Shown here one piece after another: positions 1 to 8,511 of a DNA stretch of 64,000 bases. The DNA comes from Rubrivivax sp. (GTDB lineage Bacteria > Pseudomonadota > Gammaproteobacteria > Burkholderiales > Burkholderiaceae_C), in assembly GCA_016719535.1 (NCBI GenBank), contig JADJYX010000041.1, positions 1-64,000 of the forward strand, in the 5' to 3' direction. The position numbers and the translations under genes are program-made. The notes under the pieces were generated by a model, which worked only from the letters and a program-made list of their open reading frames with translations, was not told where the DNA came from and did no database searches. Numbering within the stretch: the stretch's first letter is position 1; the number at the start of each line of letters is the position of its first letter.

Positions 1-1243
1 GAAGGAAGGAACTCGCCTTGTTCATCGCCGCCCGCAAGGCCCTATGTCGAGCAGGGCATCCTGCCGGCAACCATGCCCCTGCCCGCCGGCAAGATCGACG
101 GAGCGCAGCGCCCACCGCAGCGCCATCAGCCCGCTAGCACCAACCTACAGAGCAGCTGATGGATTGGTTAAACCAGTTGCAGGCCGACGTGGCCGGCGAG
201 GTTACAGGCCGCCACCCCTGATGGGAAGAGAGCATCCAGCCTGGCCATGCTGTTGGGCACGCTGGCCGCGCTGGCGCTGGGCGGCCTGCTGGCCTGGGGC
301 ATCCCACGTTCGGTCACGCAACCCGGAAATCGCCCGCGCGGTCTTTTTGGCGCAGCAGGTGGCCCGCGGGCGACCTGAAGCGCGCGCGTCGTGATCCGAC
401 AGCCGTGGCAAGACCGGCCGGTTGCTGACCGCGCTGAAGGATATGAACGACCGGCGGGCATCGTCGGGCGCGATGCGCCAGGCCAGCGATTCGATCGCCG
501 CAGAAGCAGCCAGATCACCGCCGTGATACCGACCTCAGCCAGCGCACCGAGGAACCGGCAGGCGTCCAGCCTGCAGCGAACCCGGCGGCGTCGATGGAAC
601 AATGACCGCCACCGTCAGGGTGGCGCGATACCGCGCGCCAGGCCGGCCAGCTGGCCAACCAGCGGGCAGCTGGCGGGGCGGCAGGCGTGGTGGCGCAGGT
701 GGTGACGATGGGCGAGATCTCGACCAACGACCGCCGCATCAGCGAGATCATCGGCACCATCGACGCGTGCATAACCCCGAACCGCGCTCCTGGCGCTCAA
801 TGCCGCGGTGGGCGGCGCGCCGGCGAAAAGGGGCCGCAGCTTCGCGGTGGTGGCCCGGCGGTGCGCAGCCTGGCGCAGCGGGCCGCCGAGGCGGCGCGCG
901 AGATCAGAACGCTGATCGGCAGCTCGGTCAGCGCGTCGGGCCGGCTTTACGCGGCTGGTCGGCGAAGCCGGTCAGTCGAGCTCTGGACGGCCTGGTGACG
1001 AAGACTGGCTGCGCGTGGCCGACCTGATTACGCCGACATCACCGCCGCAGCACCGAACTGAAGCAGGGCATCGGCGGTCGGCGACGCCGTAGCGCAGCTC
1101 GACCGGGTGACACCACAGGAATGCCGCGCTGGCGGAAGAACGCCGCCGCCGCCGAAAGCCTGCGCCCGCCGAGGCCTCCAACCCGAAAGCCGAGCTCGGT
1201 GGGCGTCTTCAGTCTGGCGCCGGCCGCAGCGGCGCGGGCCTGA
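1..1243 (+). pseudogene. Methyl-accepting chemotaxis protein, frameshifted and 5' truncated
   Basis: Pieces of one chemoreceptor can be read in changing frames along this stretch. Near 235-310 there is a membrane segment followed by the start of a HAMP region. At 690-930 come the conserved signalling hairpin words (ISEIIGTID, then SLAQRAAEAAREI and TLIG). Near 1100-1180 is the usual tail (VTPQNAALAEE, then AAAAESLR), and a VFSLAP-type end closes with a stop at 1241-1243. The gene begins left of the window. More than ten frame changes are needed over 1.2 kb, so as written it cannot make a receptor. The amino-acid words between the indels are well preserved, which fits sequencing error as well as recent decay. 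It converges on the MmgE/PrpD gene. Confidence 0.8.
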
Positions 1244-1277
1244 TCCACGGGCCGCCGACGGCGGCCGGTCCCCGGAC

Positions 1278-2602
1278 TCAGCGCACGCCGCCAGTTCACG
1301 CGCCGACAGCGTGCGCCAACCCCTCGATCGCGCCACAGGGGCGTCGGCATCGGAGCGCCTGACAGCGCCGCCGCCTTGGTTGAGCAACCTGGCCTGCTGG
1401 GCCGCCAGCGGCCACACCTCGGCATCGGAGTCATGGGACTGCGACTCGCCGGCCTTCGCCGCGCTCCAGCGCCACGAGCGCCGCGGTATCGAGCAGCGAC
1501 TCGTCGGTGGCCACGCGCACGCGGTCGCGCAGAACCACCAGGTCAGGGCGTTCGCGGGCGGTGTCGGTGCAGGTGGCCAGACGCGCCGGTATCGGGCCGG
1601 CGGACCATCGCGGCGGTCAACCGGTAGCTGGGAATTGGCTTCCAGCCCGGTGCGCGGCTGCTCGAGGTTTACGCGCGCGCACTAGCGCGGAGGTGCACGG
1701 TGAAACGTGTGCGCTCGATTTGACCGGCCGGCAACGCTGCGCCGCACGCGGCGTGGCCAGCGCCTCCAGCGCCGCATAGGTGCCGTGACAGCACCGCATG
1801 CGGCTTGCTGGACCTTCTCGAAGCGGAAAACACGCCCGGGCCGCCGAGGACGGTGTCGACTCAGGCATTCGCGCCGACATGCGTGCCGCCGAAGCCCTGT
1901 TCGCATTCCAGCGCGTCGGGCCGAGACAAACCCGGCCGCCAACACCGCCACTCCACGCCTTGGCCGCCAGATGCCGGCGTGGTACAACTGGCCCCCATGG
2001 TGCCGAACTACGACTTCCGGCCCGCCGCGCGCGCCAGCCGCAATGCCCAGCGCATGGGGCGCTGCGATCGACATCCAGCCCCAGCAACCGCGCGCACCCG
2101 GCGGCCGCGCCAACTGCCCGCGGTAACGGTCTGGTGGAAATAAGCTGGTAGTGACTCATGCCCAGCCGGCGGCCGACGCGGCCAGGCCGTCTCCGGCCCG
2201 GGCAGCTCCAGGCATCGGGAAGGCGGCGCCCGACGTCCAGCCACTCGGCCATCGCCAGCGCGGCCGGGAAAGATGACCACCACAATTGGCGTAGCAAACA
2301 TAGTCAAAATGGGTGCCGTCATAGTCCAGCGCATGGCTGGTGGCGCCGTTGACCAGCGCGGCGGCGCGCGCGGCAGGGCCTGCCCCGAACCGAAGACATA
2401 AGCTAACGCGGCCGCCGTCGGCCAGCGCCGCCCCTCACGCGATGCGCGCCACCGGCTCGTCGATGCCAGCGCGGCCGACGGCGGCCCAGTCCAGCAGCGA
2501 GCGGCGGGCGATGGCACGCGCGCTGTCAGGAAGCGCGTCGCGTCGGCGCGGGCGGCAAGGTGGCGAGGCGGGCGGTGATGCCGGGGGCAGCGGCGCGATC
2601 AT
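1278..2602 (-). pseudogene. MmgE/PrpD family protein, frameshifted
   Basis: On the minus strand, fragments in different frames match the MmgE/PrpD family (2-methylcitrate dehydratase-like, all-helical fold). The probable start is the ATG at 2602 (MIAPLPPA). It is followed by ARRSLLDWAAVGRAG, the hallmark VNGA then HALDYDGTHFDYV near 2300, LLGLDVDR and ALGIA near 2050, a TMG segment, and FEKVQ with CCHGT near 1800. A DESLLDTAALVALE segment lies near 1475. The 3' end is approximate. Several single-base frame changes interrupt it. It is divergent from a LysR-type gene starting near 2690, the usual arrangement of a regulator and its target. The substrate is not identifiable. Confidence 0.72.
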
Positions 2603-2689
2603 GCCGCGATCGACGCCGATCCGGCGCCGCCGCGACATACCCAGGGCGGGAAGCGCCGCTTCCGATGGCGCCCTAGGATGCCGCACGGC

Positions 2690-3586
2690 TGCACTTCGAT
2701 CTGACCGACCTGCGGCTGATGGTGCGCGTGGCCCGAGTACAAAGCCTGACGCGCGGCGCCGAGCGTCGTTCATGTCGCTGCCGGCGACCAGCACGCGCAT
2801 CAAGGAACCTCGAAAAGCGTCGGCGCGCGGCTGTTCAACCGCAGCAGCCGGGGTGCGACGCTCACCGCGCCCGGCCGGGCGCTTCGTGCTGCACGCGCAC
2901 CGTGCTCGGCCAGATCGAGCCTGAAGGGCGAGATACCGGGAATAATGCCAAGGGCATCAGGGCCACCTGCGCATCTTCGCCAACACCACGGCGCTGAGCG
3001 AATTCCTGCCGCCGGTGCTGCGCAGCTATCTGCTGAAACCACCCCGACGTCAATATCGACCTGCGCGAGGCACCTCAGCCACGACATCGTGCGCGCGGTG
3101 ACCGAGAGCCAGACCGACATCGGCATCCGTCGCCGGCACGGTGCGCACCGAAGGACTGCAGGTCATCCCTACCGCGCCGACCGCCTGGTGCTGGTGCTGC
3201 CGGCGCGGCACGCGCTGGCCCGGCGCAAGGCGGTGGACACTGCCGAGACGCTGGAGCTGGACCACGTCGGCCTGCACGGGGCGAGTGCCATCCACGCCTT
3301 TCTGCGCCAGATCTGCGACGGCCTGCACCGCCACCTGCGGCTGCGCATCCAGGTGGGCAATTTCCGGGACCGCCTGCCGCATGATCAGGGCCACCGTGGG
3401 CGTGGGCATCCTGCCGGAGTCGGCCGCGCGCCGGCACGCGCAGGCGATGGCGATCGCCATCGTGCCGCTGCGCGACAGTGGTCGCTGCGCATCCTGAGCA
3501 TCTGCGTGCGGCAGCTGGACGCGCTGCCGCTGTTTGCGCGCGACCTGGTGGAGTTGCCGGTGGCCGATGCGTTGTCGGCTGCGTGA
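2690..3586 (+). pseudogene. LysR-family transcriptional regulator, frameshifted
   Basis: The start reads FDLTDLRLMVRVA with QSLTRGAE in the winged-helix region, then MSLPATSTRI, NLEK and LFNRSS-type words in shifted frames. The effector domain follows from about 3000 (LRIFANTTALSEFLPPVLRSY, then LLKHPDVNIDLRE, DRLVLVLPARHALARR, VGVGILPESAA) and ends at a TGA at 3584-3586. The overall length of about 300 codons is normal for LysR proteins. At least four indels break the frame. It lies back to back with the MmgE/PrpD gene and probably controls it; that is inference from position. The start codon is uncertain because an indel lies in the first codons. Confidence 0.75.
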
Positions 3587-3594
3587 GGACCGCG

Positions 3595-3959
3595 ATGACC
3601 ATTCCGACCTACGACCGCTTCATCGAACCGCTGCTGCGCCTGCTGGACACGCGACCGGGTGGCCTGCCCGCACGGGAGGCGCACGGGTCTTAGCCCGATC
3701 GGTTCAGGCTGAGTGATGTCGACCGGCGGGAACTGCTGCCCAGCGGCGCGCAGGCGGTCTACAAGAACCGCATCGGCTGGGCCCTGACCGCCTCAAGCGC
3801 GCCGGTCTGTCCGCCAGCCCGAAGCGTGGAAAGGCCACTGGTGCTGGTCGATGGCCGCCGTCTGGCGGCGTTGATGATCGACCCCGACGTCGGCGTCACG
3901 GCGCGCACCGTGCGCCCTCCGAAGATCGACAGCGACTATTTCGACGAGGAGGTGCCTGA
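3595..3959 (+). pseudogene. mrr: Mrr-type restriction endonuclease remnant, catalytic core deleted
   Basis: The first 32 codons (MTIPTYDRFIEPLLRLL) and the segment RRELLPSGAQAVYKNRIGWA with RLKRAGLSASPKRG are the N-terminal winged-helix domain of Mrr proteins, which cut modified DNA. Directly after it, near 3835, the sequence jumps to LVLVDGRRLAALMID, TARTVR and KIDSDYFDEE, which is the extreme C-terminus of the same family. Mrr proteins are about 300 residues; here only about 120 codons remain. The missing middle is the nuclease domain with the D-QxK active site. A stop after codon 32 and frame changes add to the damage. It sits beside a TumE/TumA toxin pair, so this was probably a small defence cluster. 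Confidence 0.72.
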
Positions 3960-4007
3960 GGGCGGCGGCAGGCAGAGCTCGGCAATATCGATCGGGAACA
4001 GGACCAC

Positions 4008-4025
4008 GTTATCATCATTGACAAC
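4008..4025. promoter_or_regulatory. Inverted repeat upstream of the TumE/TumA pair
   Basis: GTTATCA and TGACAAC flank a 4-base spacer (TCAT), seven-base arms with one mismatch. A TTGACA hexamer at 4018-4023 overlaps the right arm. It lies 30 bases before the toxin start, where an autoregulatory operator would be expected for a toxin-antitoxin pair. The role is inference. Confidence 0.4.
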
Positions 4026-4054
4026 AGATGCCTTTGACGATAGCGTGATCGTCG

Positions 4055-4350
4055 ATGAAGGCAACCAGGTTGCTCCGACGTCGCATCGTCTACTCGGGCG
4101 CTCGTTTGCCGAGGTTGGTCCTGTGGCAGTTGCCCAAGCCGCTGGCGGGTTCGTCGCACGCCTACAAGTACAGGCTGGCGTTCGTCGTCGACGGTGCATG
4201 TGTGCTTCGATATGACAACGGGCGGACAAGGGCGACCACCGCCGTGCCGCGGGCGAGGGAAACCCCGTTCGGCTTCAGGTCCCCGAGCAACTGATGCAGG
4301 CCTTCCTGCGTGACATCGCGAGGTATCGACGTGAAGACCGTGACGCTTGA
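4055..4350 (+). pseudogene. tumE: TumE-family (DUF6516) toxin, frameshifted
   Basis: The start MKATRLLRRRIVYSG, then LVLWQLPKPL, and GSSHAYKYRLAFV followed by CVLRYDN match the DUF6516/TumE toxin family. Near 4220 the frame is lost; shifting it gives KGDHRRAAGE and PEQLMQAFLRDIARYRRE, the normal C-terminal half, ending at TGA 4348-4350. Restored length would be about 98 residues, normal for the family. The 3' end overlaps the predicted GTG start of the partner gene at 4331. Known members pair with a small helix-turn-helix antitoxin, which is what follows here. Confidence 0.68.
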
Positions 4351-4675
4351 TGTTCGAACACCGGATGAGTCCATGGCCGAGATTTACCCAGGCCTGGAAG
4401 TCGGAAAGGCCACGCGGGGCGACCGCATCTCCTTCGCGAGCCCGGGTTGCTTTGGAAAGTGCTGACGGCCAAGCGCTGGGAACTCCTCAAGGCCATGTGC
4501 CCGCCGGGCCGATGACGGTGCGCGAGGCGGCGCAGCGTGTCGGCCGCGACGTCAAGGCCATTCACAGTGACATGACGGCGCTCTTCAATGCGGGCGTTCT
4601 GGTCCGTACCCGCAGGGGCAGGCCCAATTTTCCCTACGACGCCGTCAAGGTCGGTTCATGCTGCGGGCCGCGTAG
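4331..4675 (+). pseudogene. tumA: TumA-family HTH antitoxin, frameshifted
   Basis: Reading from GTG 4331 gives VKTVTLDVRTPDESMAE, then KATRGDRISFASPG. A missing G near 4440 breaks the frame, after which KVLTAKRWELLKAM, TVREAAQRVGRDVKAIHSD, and ALFNAGVLVRT with FPYDAVKV appear in other frames. This is the winged helix-turn-helix antitoxin that accompanies TumE toxins. The probable stop is TAG 4673-4675. At least three one-base losses, mostly in runs of the same base, are needed to explain it. Its end overlaps the 3' end of the convergent LysR gene by about 20 bases. Confidence 0.65.
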
Positions 4676-5649
4676 CTGAACGCTTCATCGGGCGGGCGGC
4701 GGCGGGCGCCATCAGCTCCACCTGCGCCACCAGCGCCCCGGCAAACGGGGCTGCCGCCGGCGACGCCACGCGCTGCCGCCGCGTGATCAGGTGCACCGAG
4801 GGCACGGTCAGCGGCAGATCGAAGGGCAGCACCGCCAGCACGCCCAGCGCCGCATAGTGCTGTGCCAGTGACGCCGGCATCACCGCCGGGCGGTCGCTGG
4901 CCGCCAGCAGCGCAGTGGTGGCCACGGTCGACGCGGTCTCGGTGATCTCGAGCCGGCGGTGGATGCCGGCCTCGTGCAGCAAGGCCTCGAAGCGCCGCCG
5001 CTGCGGGCTGCCCGGGGCTGCAGCACCCAGCCCTGGCGCGACAGCTCGCGCAGCGTGACGGGCTCGGCCGCCGCCAGCAGCGGGTGGCCGCGCCGCAGCA
5101 CCAGCACCTGCGGCTCGGCCAGCAGCGCGCGGCTGTCGTACTCATCGTCGTGGAAGCCTTCGCTCAGGCGCCCGAGCATGAGGTCGACCTCGCCACGGGC
5201 CAGCTGGGCGAGCATGCGGTCGCTGGTATCGACCACCACGCTGACGGCCACGCGAGAGTGGTGGCGCTGCCAGGCCACCAGCGCCGGCGCCAGCAGCCCG
5301 GGCATGGCGCCGGGTACGCTGCCCACGCGCAGCAGGCCGCGCAGGCCGCGGGTCAGCGCCTGCATCTCGGTCCGCGCGCGGCACCAAGTCGGTGAGCAGC
5401 TGCTGCGCGAAGCGGATCAGCACCTCGCCCGCCGGCGTGGGCTGCATGCCGCGCGCCAGCCGCGTGAAGAGGGGCTGGCCCAGGGCGTCCTCGATCTGCT
5501 GCAGCAGCTTGGTGGCCGCCGGCTGGCTGATGCCCAGCGCCGCCGCCGGCGCGGCCGAGGTGGGCGGCCAGGCCCAGCTGCGCCACCAGCAGCAACTGGC
5601 GCGTGCGCAAGCGCATCAGCAGCGCGGGGTCGGGCAACCGGGTGGACAT
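4656..5649 (-). pseudogene. LysR-family regulator divergent from the TctC-type gene, frameshifted
   Basis: The start at 5649 gives MSTRLPDPALLMRLRTRQLL, then SQPAATKLLQQIED in a shifted frame, GQPLFTRLARGMQPTPAGE, and the effector domain GLLRVGSVPGAMPGLLAPAL, with DLMLGRLSEGFHDDEYDSRAL and VLVLRRGHPLL. The last third (ITETASTVATTALLAASDRP) is again in another frame and ends at 4656. Length would be about 330 residues once repaired. At least three indels are needed. It is divergent from the binding-protein and dehydrogenase genes at 5747-7730, and a perfect inverted repeat lies at its own start codon, so it is the likely regulator of that pair. Confidence 0.75.
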
Positions 5650-5671
5650 CGATATGCCATCGTATATCGAT
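5648..5671. promoter_or_regulatory. Perfect inverted repeat in the LysR/tctC divergent region
   Basis: ATCGATAT and ATATCGAT flank an 8-base spacer, giving a perfect 8+8 dyad. Its left arm overlaps the first bases of the LysR start codon (5647-5649) and it lies 76 bases before the TctC-type start. Position and symmetry suggest the operator bound by the divergent LysR protein. Confidence 0.5.
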
Positions 5672-5746
5672 CATTGAGGAACTTTCATTGGCCAGGCATG
5701 GCTGTGCGGCCTACCCTGCGCGCCACAACCACCTGGAGACAAGCCG

Positions 5747-6735
5747 ATGAACCCCGATCCACGCCCACGTCGGCGGCTGCTGGCGGCCGCTGCGCTCACG
5801 CTGGCCGGCGCCCTGTCGCCCGCCGCCGCGCAGACCGCCTGGCCCGACAAGCCGTTGCGCATCATGGTCGGCGCCTCGCCCGGTGGCGGCACCGACATCC
5901 TGGCGCGCCTGCTGGCCGAGCGCCTGGGGCCCGTGCTCAGGCAGAGCGTGGTGGTCGAAAACCGCCCCGGCGCCAGCAACACCATCGCCGCCGAGCTGAC
6001 CGCCAGGGCTGCGCCCGACGGCCACACGCTGCTGCTGGCCACCAATACCGGGCAGGCGGTGGCGCCGCACCTGCTGAAGCTCAAATTTCGACCCGCTGAA
6101 GGACCTGCAGCCGCTGGGCCTGGTGGCGGTGATCCTAACGTGCTGGTGGTCTCGGCCACCTCGCCGTACCGCAGCGTGCAGGACCTGGTGAAGGCGATGG
6201 CCGTCAAGCCGGGGCAGCTCAATACGGCTCCTCGGGCATCGGCGGCACGCAGCACATCGTCGGCGAGGCCTTCAACCTGGTGACGGCAAACCAAGGCCAT
6301 CCACGTGCCCTCAAGGGCGGCAGCCAGGCGCACCTGGACATCATCGGCGGCAATGTCGACCTGATGTTCGACACCACCAGCTCGGCGATGGGCCAGATCC
6401 GCGGCGGCAAATTCCGCCGCTGGCCGTCACCACGCCGCAGCGCCGCCGAACTGCCCGACGTGCCCACGCTGGCCGAAGCCGGCGTCAAGGGCGCCGACAT
6501 CCAGACCTGGTACGCCCTCTACGTGACCGCGGGCACGCCGCGGCCGGTGGTCGAGCGCCTGGCCGCCGAGCTGCAGGCCACGTTGAAGCACCCCGAGGTG
6601 GTGGCGCGCATCAAGGGCCTGGGCGGCGATATCCAGCCGATGTCGATCGAGGCCTTCGCCGAGATGAACCGGGTCGAGTTCGAGCGCTACGGCAAGCTGA
6701 TCCGCGACGCCGGCATCAAGGTGGACGGATCGTGA
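5747..6735 (+). pseudogene. TctC-type (Bug) periplasmic solute-binding protein, frameshifted
   Basis: A signal peptide (LLAAAALTLAGALSPAAAQ) is followed by WPDKPLRIMVGASPGGGTDILAR, VVVENRPGASNTIAA, and DGHTLLLATNT, all typical of the tripartite tricarboxylate receptor family. Near 6085 an extra T breaks the frame, and further indels occur near 6133, 6223, 6287 and 6312. The later part GGNVDLMFDTTSSAMGQIRGG, then ELPDVPTLAEAGVKG and GLGGDIQPMSIEAFAEM is intact in the last frame. Indels sit mainly in short runs of one base. The repaired product of about 325 residues would capture an organic acid in the periplasm. The stop overlaps the next gene's ATG (TGATG). Confidence 0.78.
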
Positions 6736-7730
6736 TGGCGAGGCCCCGCATCGCGGTGCTGCTGGGCGATGCCGGCGGCGTCGGCCCCGAGATGGCCGTC
6801 AAGCTGCTGGCGCGCCAGGCCAACCGCCACGCCGCTGAAGCGCTGCTGATCGGTGACGAGGCCATCCTGACCGATGGCGAGCGCGTGGCCGGCGTGGCGC
6901 TGGACCCGCTGCGCTGCGCGTCACTCGATGCCTTGCGCTTCGAGCCCGGGCGTGTGTCGATGCTGGCGCTGGACGGCCTGCATGGCGCACCGATCGTGCG
7001 GGCAGGAGACACCAGGCCGCCGGCCGCGCCGCCATGCGGGCGCTGGACACCGCGGCTGGCGCCGCGCGCCGCGCCTGGTCGGCGCCATCGTCTTCGCGCC
7101 GCTGAACAAGCACGCGCTGCGCCTGGGCGGGCTGCAGCAGGAGGACGAAAGCTGCGTCACCTGCAGCAGCGCTTCGATGTGCCGGCTTCGTCTGCGAATT
7201 CAACATCACCGGCGGGCTGTGGACCTCGCGCGTGACGTCGCACGTGCCGCTGCGCGAGGTGGCGCGCTGATCACCGGCCCCGCGGTGGCCGATGCGGTGC
7301 ACATCATCGACCGCGCCTTGCGCCAGGCCGGCGTGGCCAAGCCGCGCATCGCGGTGTCGGCGCTCAATCCGCATGCCGGCGACGGCGGCTCGATCGGTCG
7401 CGAGGAGATCGAGGTCATCGAGCCCGCGGTGCGCGCGCTGCAGGCCAGGGGCTGGATGCACGCGGGCCCTACTCGCCGGACACGGTGTTCATCGCCGCGC
7501 GCCGCGGCGACTTCGACGCCGTGGTGTCGATGTACCACGACCAGGGCCAGATCGCGATGAAGCTGATGGGCTTCGAGCGCGGCGTCACGCTGCACGGCGG
7601 CCTGCCGGTGCCGGTGGCCACCAGCGCCAGCGGCAGCGCCTATGACATCGCGGGCCGCGGCATCGCCAACGATCGAGGGAATGCAGGCGGCGTTCGACCT
7701 GTGCGTGCGGATGGCGGCAGGACCCGCTGA
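6735..7730 (+). pseudogene. PdxA-like 4-hydroxythreonine-4-phosphate dehydrogenase family protein, frameshifted
   Basis: Fragments read RIAVLLGDAGGVGPEMAVKLL, FAPLNKHALR, CEFNITGGLWTSRVTSHVPL, VADAVHIIDRALRQAG, SALNPHAGDGGSIGREE, and VVSMYHDQGQIAMKLMGFERGV, then TLHGGLPVPVATSASGSAYD. These are the PdxA family words, including the metal and phosphate-binding NPHAG and YHDQGQ motifs. About six indels change the frame; the probable stop is TGA 7728-7730. PdxA paralogues beside TctC-type receptors are common in Burkholderiales and are thought to act in catabolism rather than vitamin B6 synthesis. Its start overlaps the upstream stop, so the two were co-translated. Confidence 0.75.
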
Positions 7731-7812
7731 ACGCTCCGGCATCTCCTTCGGGCTTGTCCAGCCGCCTCCTCCAGTGACCGCGGACATGGGCTGTTTCGCA
7801 GTGCTCGCGCAT

Positions 7813-7830
7813 GTAGTGCGTGTGCACTAC
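7813..7830. promoter_or_regulatory. Perfect inverted repeat upstream of the YlcI/YnfO-RelE pair
   Basis: GTAGTGC and GCACTAC flank GTGT. The dyad ends nine bases before the antitoxin ATG at 7840, the normal place for an autorepression operator. No other palindrome of this quality lies in the 109-base gap. Confidence 0.5.
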
Positions 7831-7839
7831 AATTGAAAG

Positions 7840-8113
7840 ATGAAGACCGCCGTCATTCCCCAGGTCCGTGTCGAGCCGGAACTGCGCGCTGATCTTGATT
7901 CGGTGCTCCTGCCCGGGGAGACGCTGACCGAGTTCGTCGAGGCATCGGTGCGTCGCGCCGTCGAATTCCGTCGCGTGCAGACAGACTTCGCCGCGCGCTG
8001 CGAAGCCTCGTTGGCAGCCTACGAGCGCACCGGGATTTCCGTCCCGTCGGACCTTGTCTTGTCGAAGCTCGAGGCGCAAGGTCGCAGCACGGGTGAAGCA
8101 GCTGCGCAAATGA
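7840..8113 (+). CDS. YlcI/YnfO-family antitoxin
   Basis: The protein begins MKTAVIPQVRVEPELRADL, followed by VLLPGETLTEFVEASVRRAV and FAARCEASLAAYERTG, the pattern of YlcI/YnfO-family antitoxins: a ribbon-helix-helix-like N-terminus and a basic helix. As written there is no stop and translation runs in frame into the toxin. If one extra base near 8076 is removed, the frame gives a short basic tail (VKQLRK) and a TGA at 8111-8113 that overlaps the toxin ATG as ATGA. That four-base overlap is the usual arrangement, so the antitoxin is given this end. A perfect inverted repeat upstream suggests autoregulation. Confidence 0.6.
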
Positions 8114-8422
8114 CGTTCAGGGTCGAGTTCACGCCTGAGGCTGACGCCGATCTGGATCGCCTGTTCGACTTCCTGCTGGAGCGCGCCGAGACCGTCGACG
8201 ATGCCATGCGCGCCTACGACGCTGTCGAGGGCATTCGCACCATTGCCAACAGTCATCTTTCGACCACGCCCTACAGCTACCGCAAGGTCGGACAACGCCC
8301 AACCTTGCGCGAACTCATCGTCCCGTTCGGCTCCACCGGGTACGTCCTTCGGTTCGATATACGTACGCCGGAGTTGGTCCTCGTCATCGGCGCGCCACCA
8401 GCGCGAAGAGGATTTCCACTGA
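8110..8422 (+). CDS. RelE/ParE-family toxin
   Basis: MTFRVEFTPEADADLDRLFDF, then TVDDAMRAYDAVEGI, TTPYSYRKVG, LRELIVPFGSTGYVLRFDI and VLVIGA are the RelE/ParE fold: an N-terminal strand, two helices and a C-terminal sheet. The family normally ends RHQREEDFH or similar; that ending exists here in another frame and stops at 8420-8422, so two bases appear to be missing near 8394. As written, the ORF continues to 8451 with an unrelated tail. Family toxins cut mRNA at the ribosome or poison gyrase; which applies cannot be told. Confidence 0.65.
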
Positions 8423-8511
8423 CGGCCAGCCGAGATCCTGCTCCTGGCTGAGCCGGCAACCCGCTCGAGCGCCACCGCCCGTTCTTGCTCGGACCTGGCC
8501 GCCAGCCGCCC

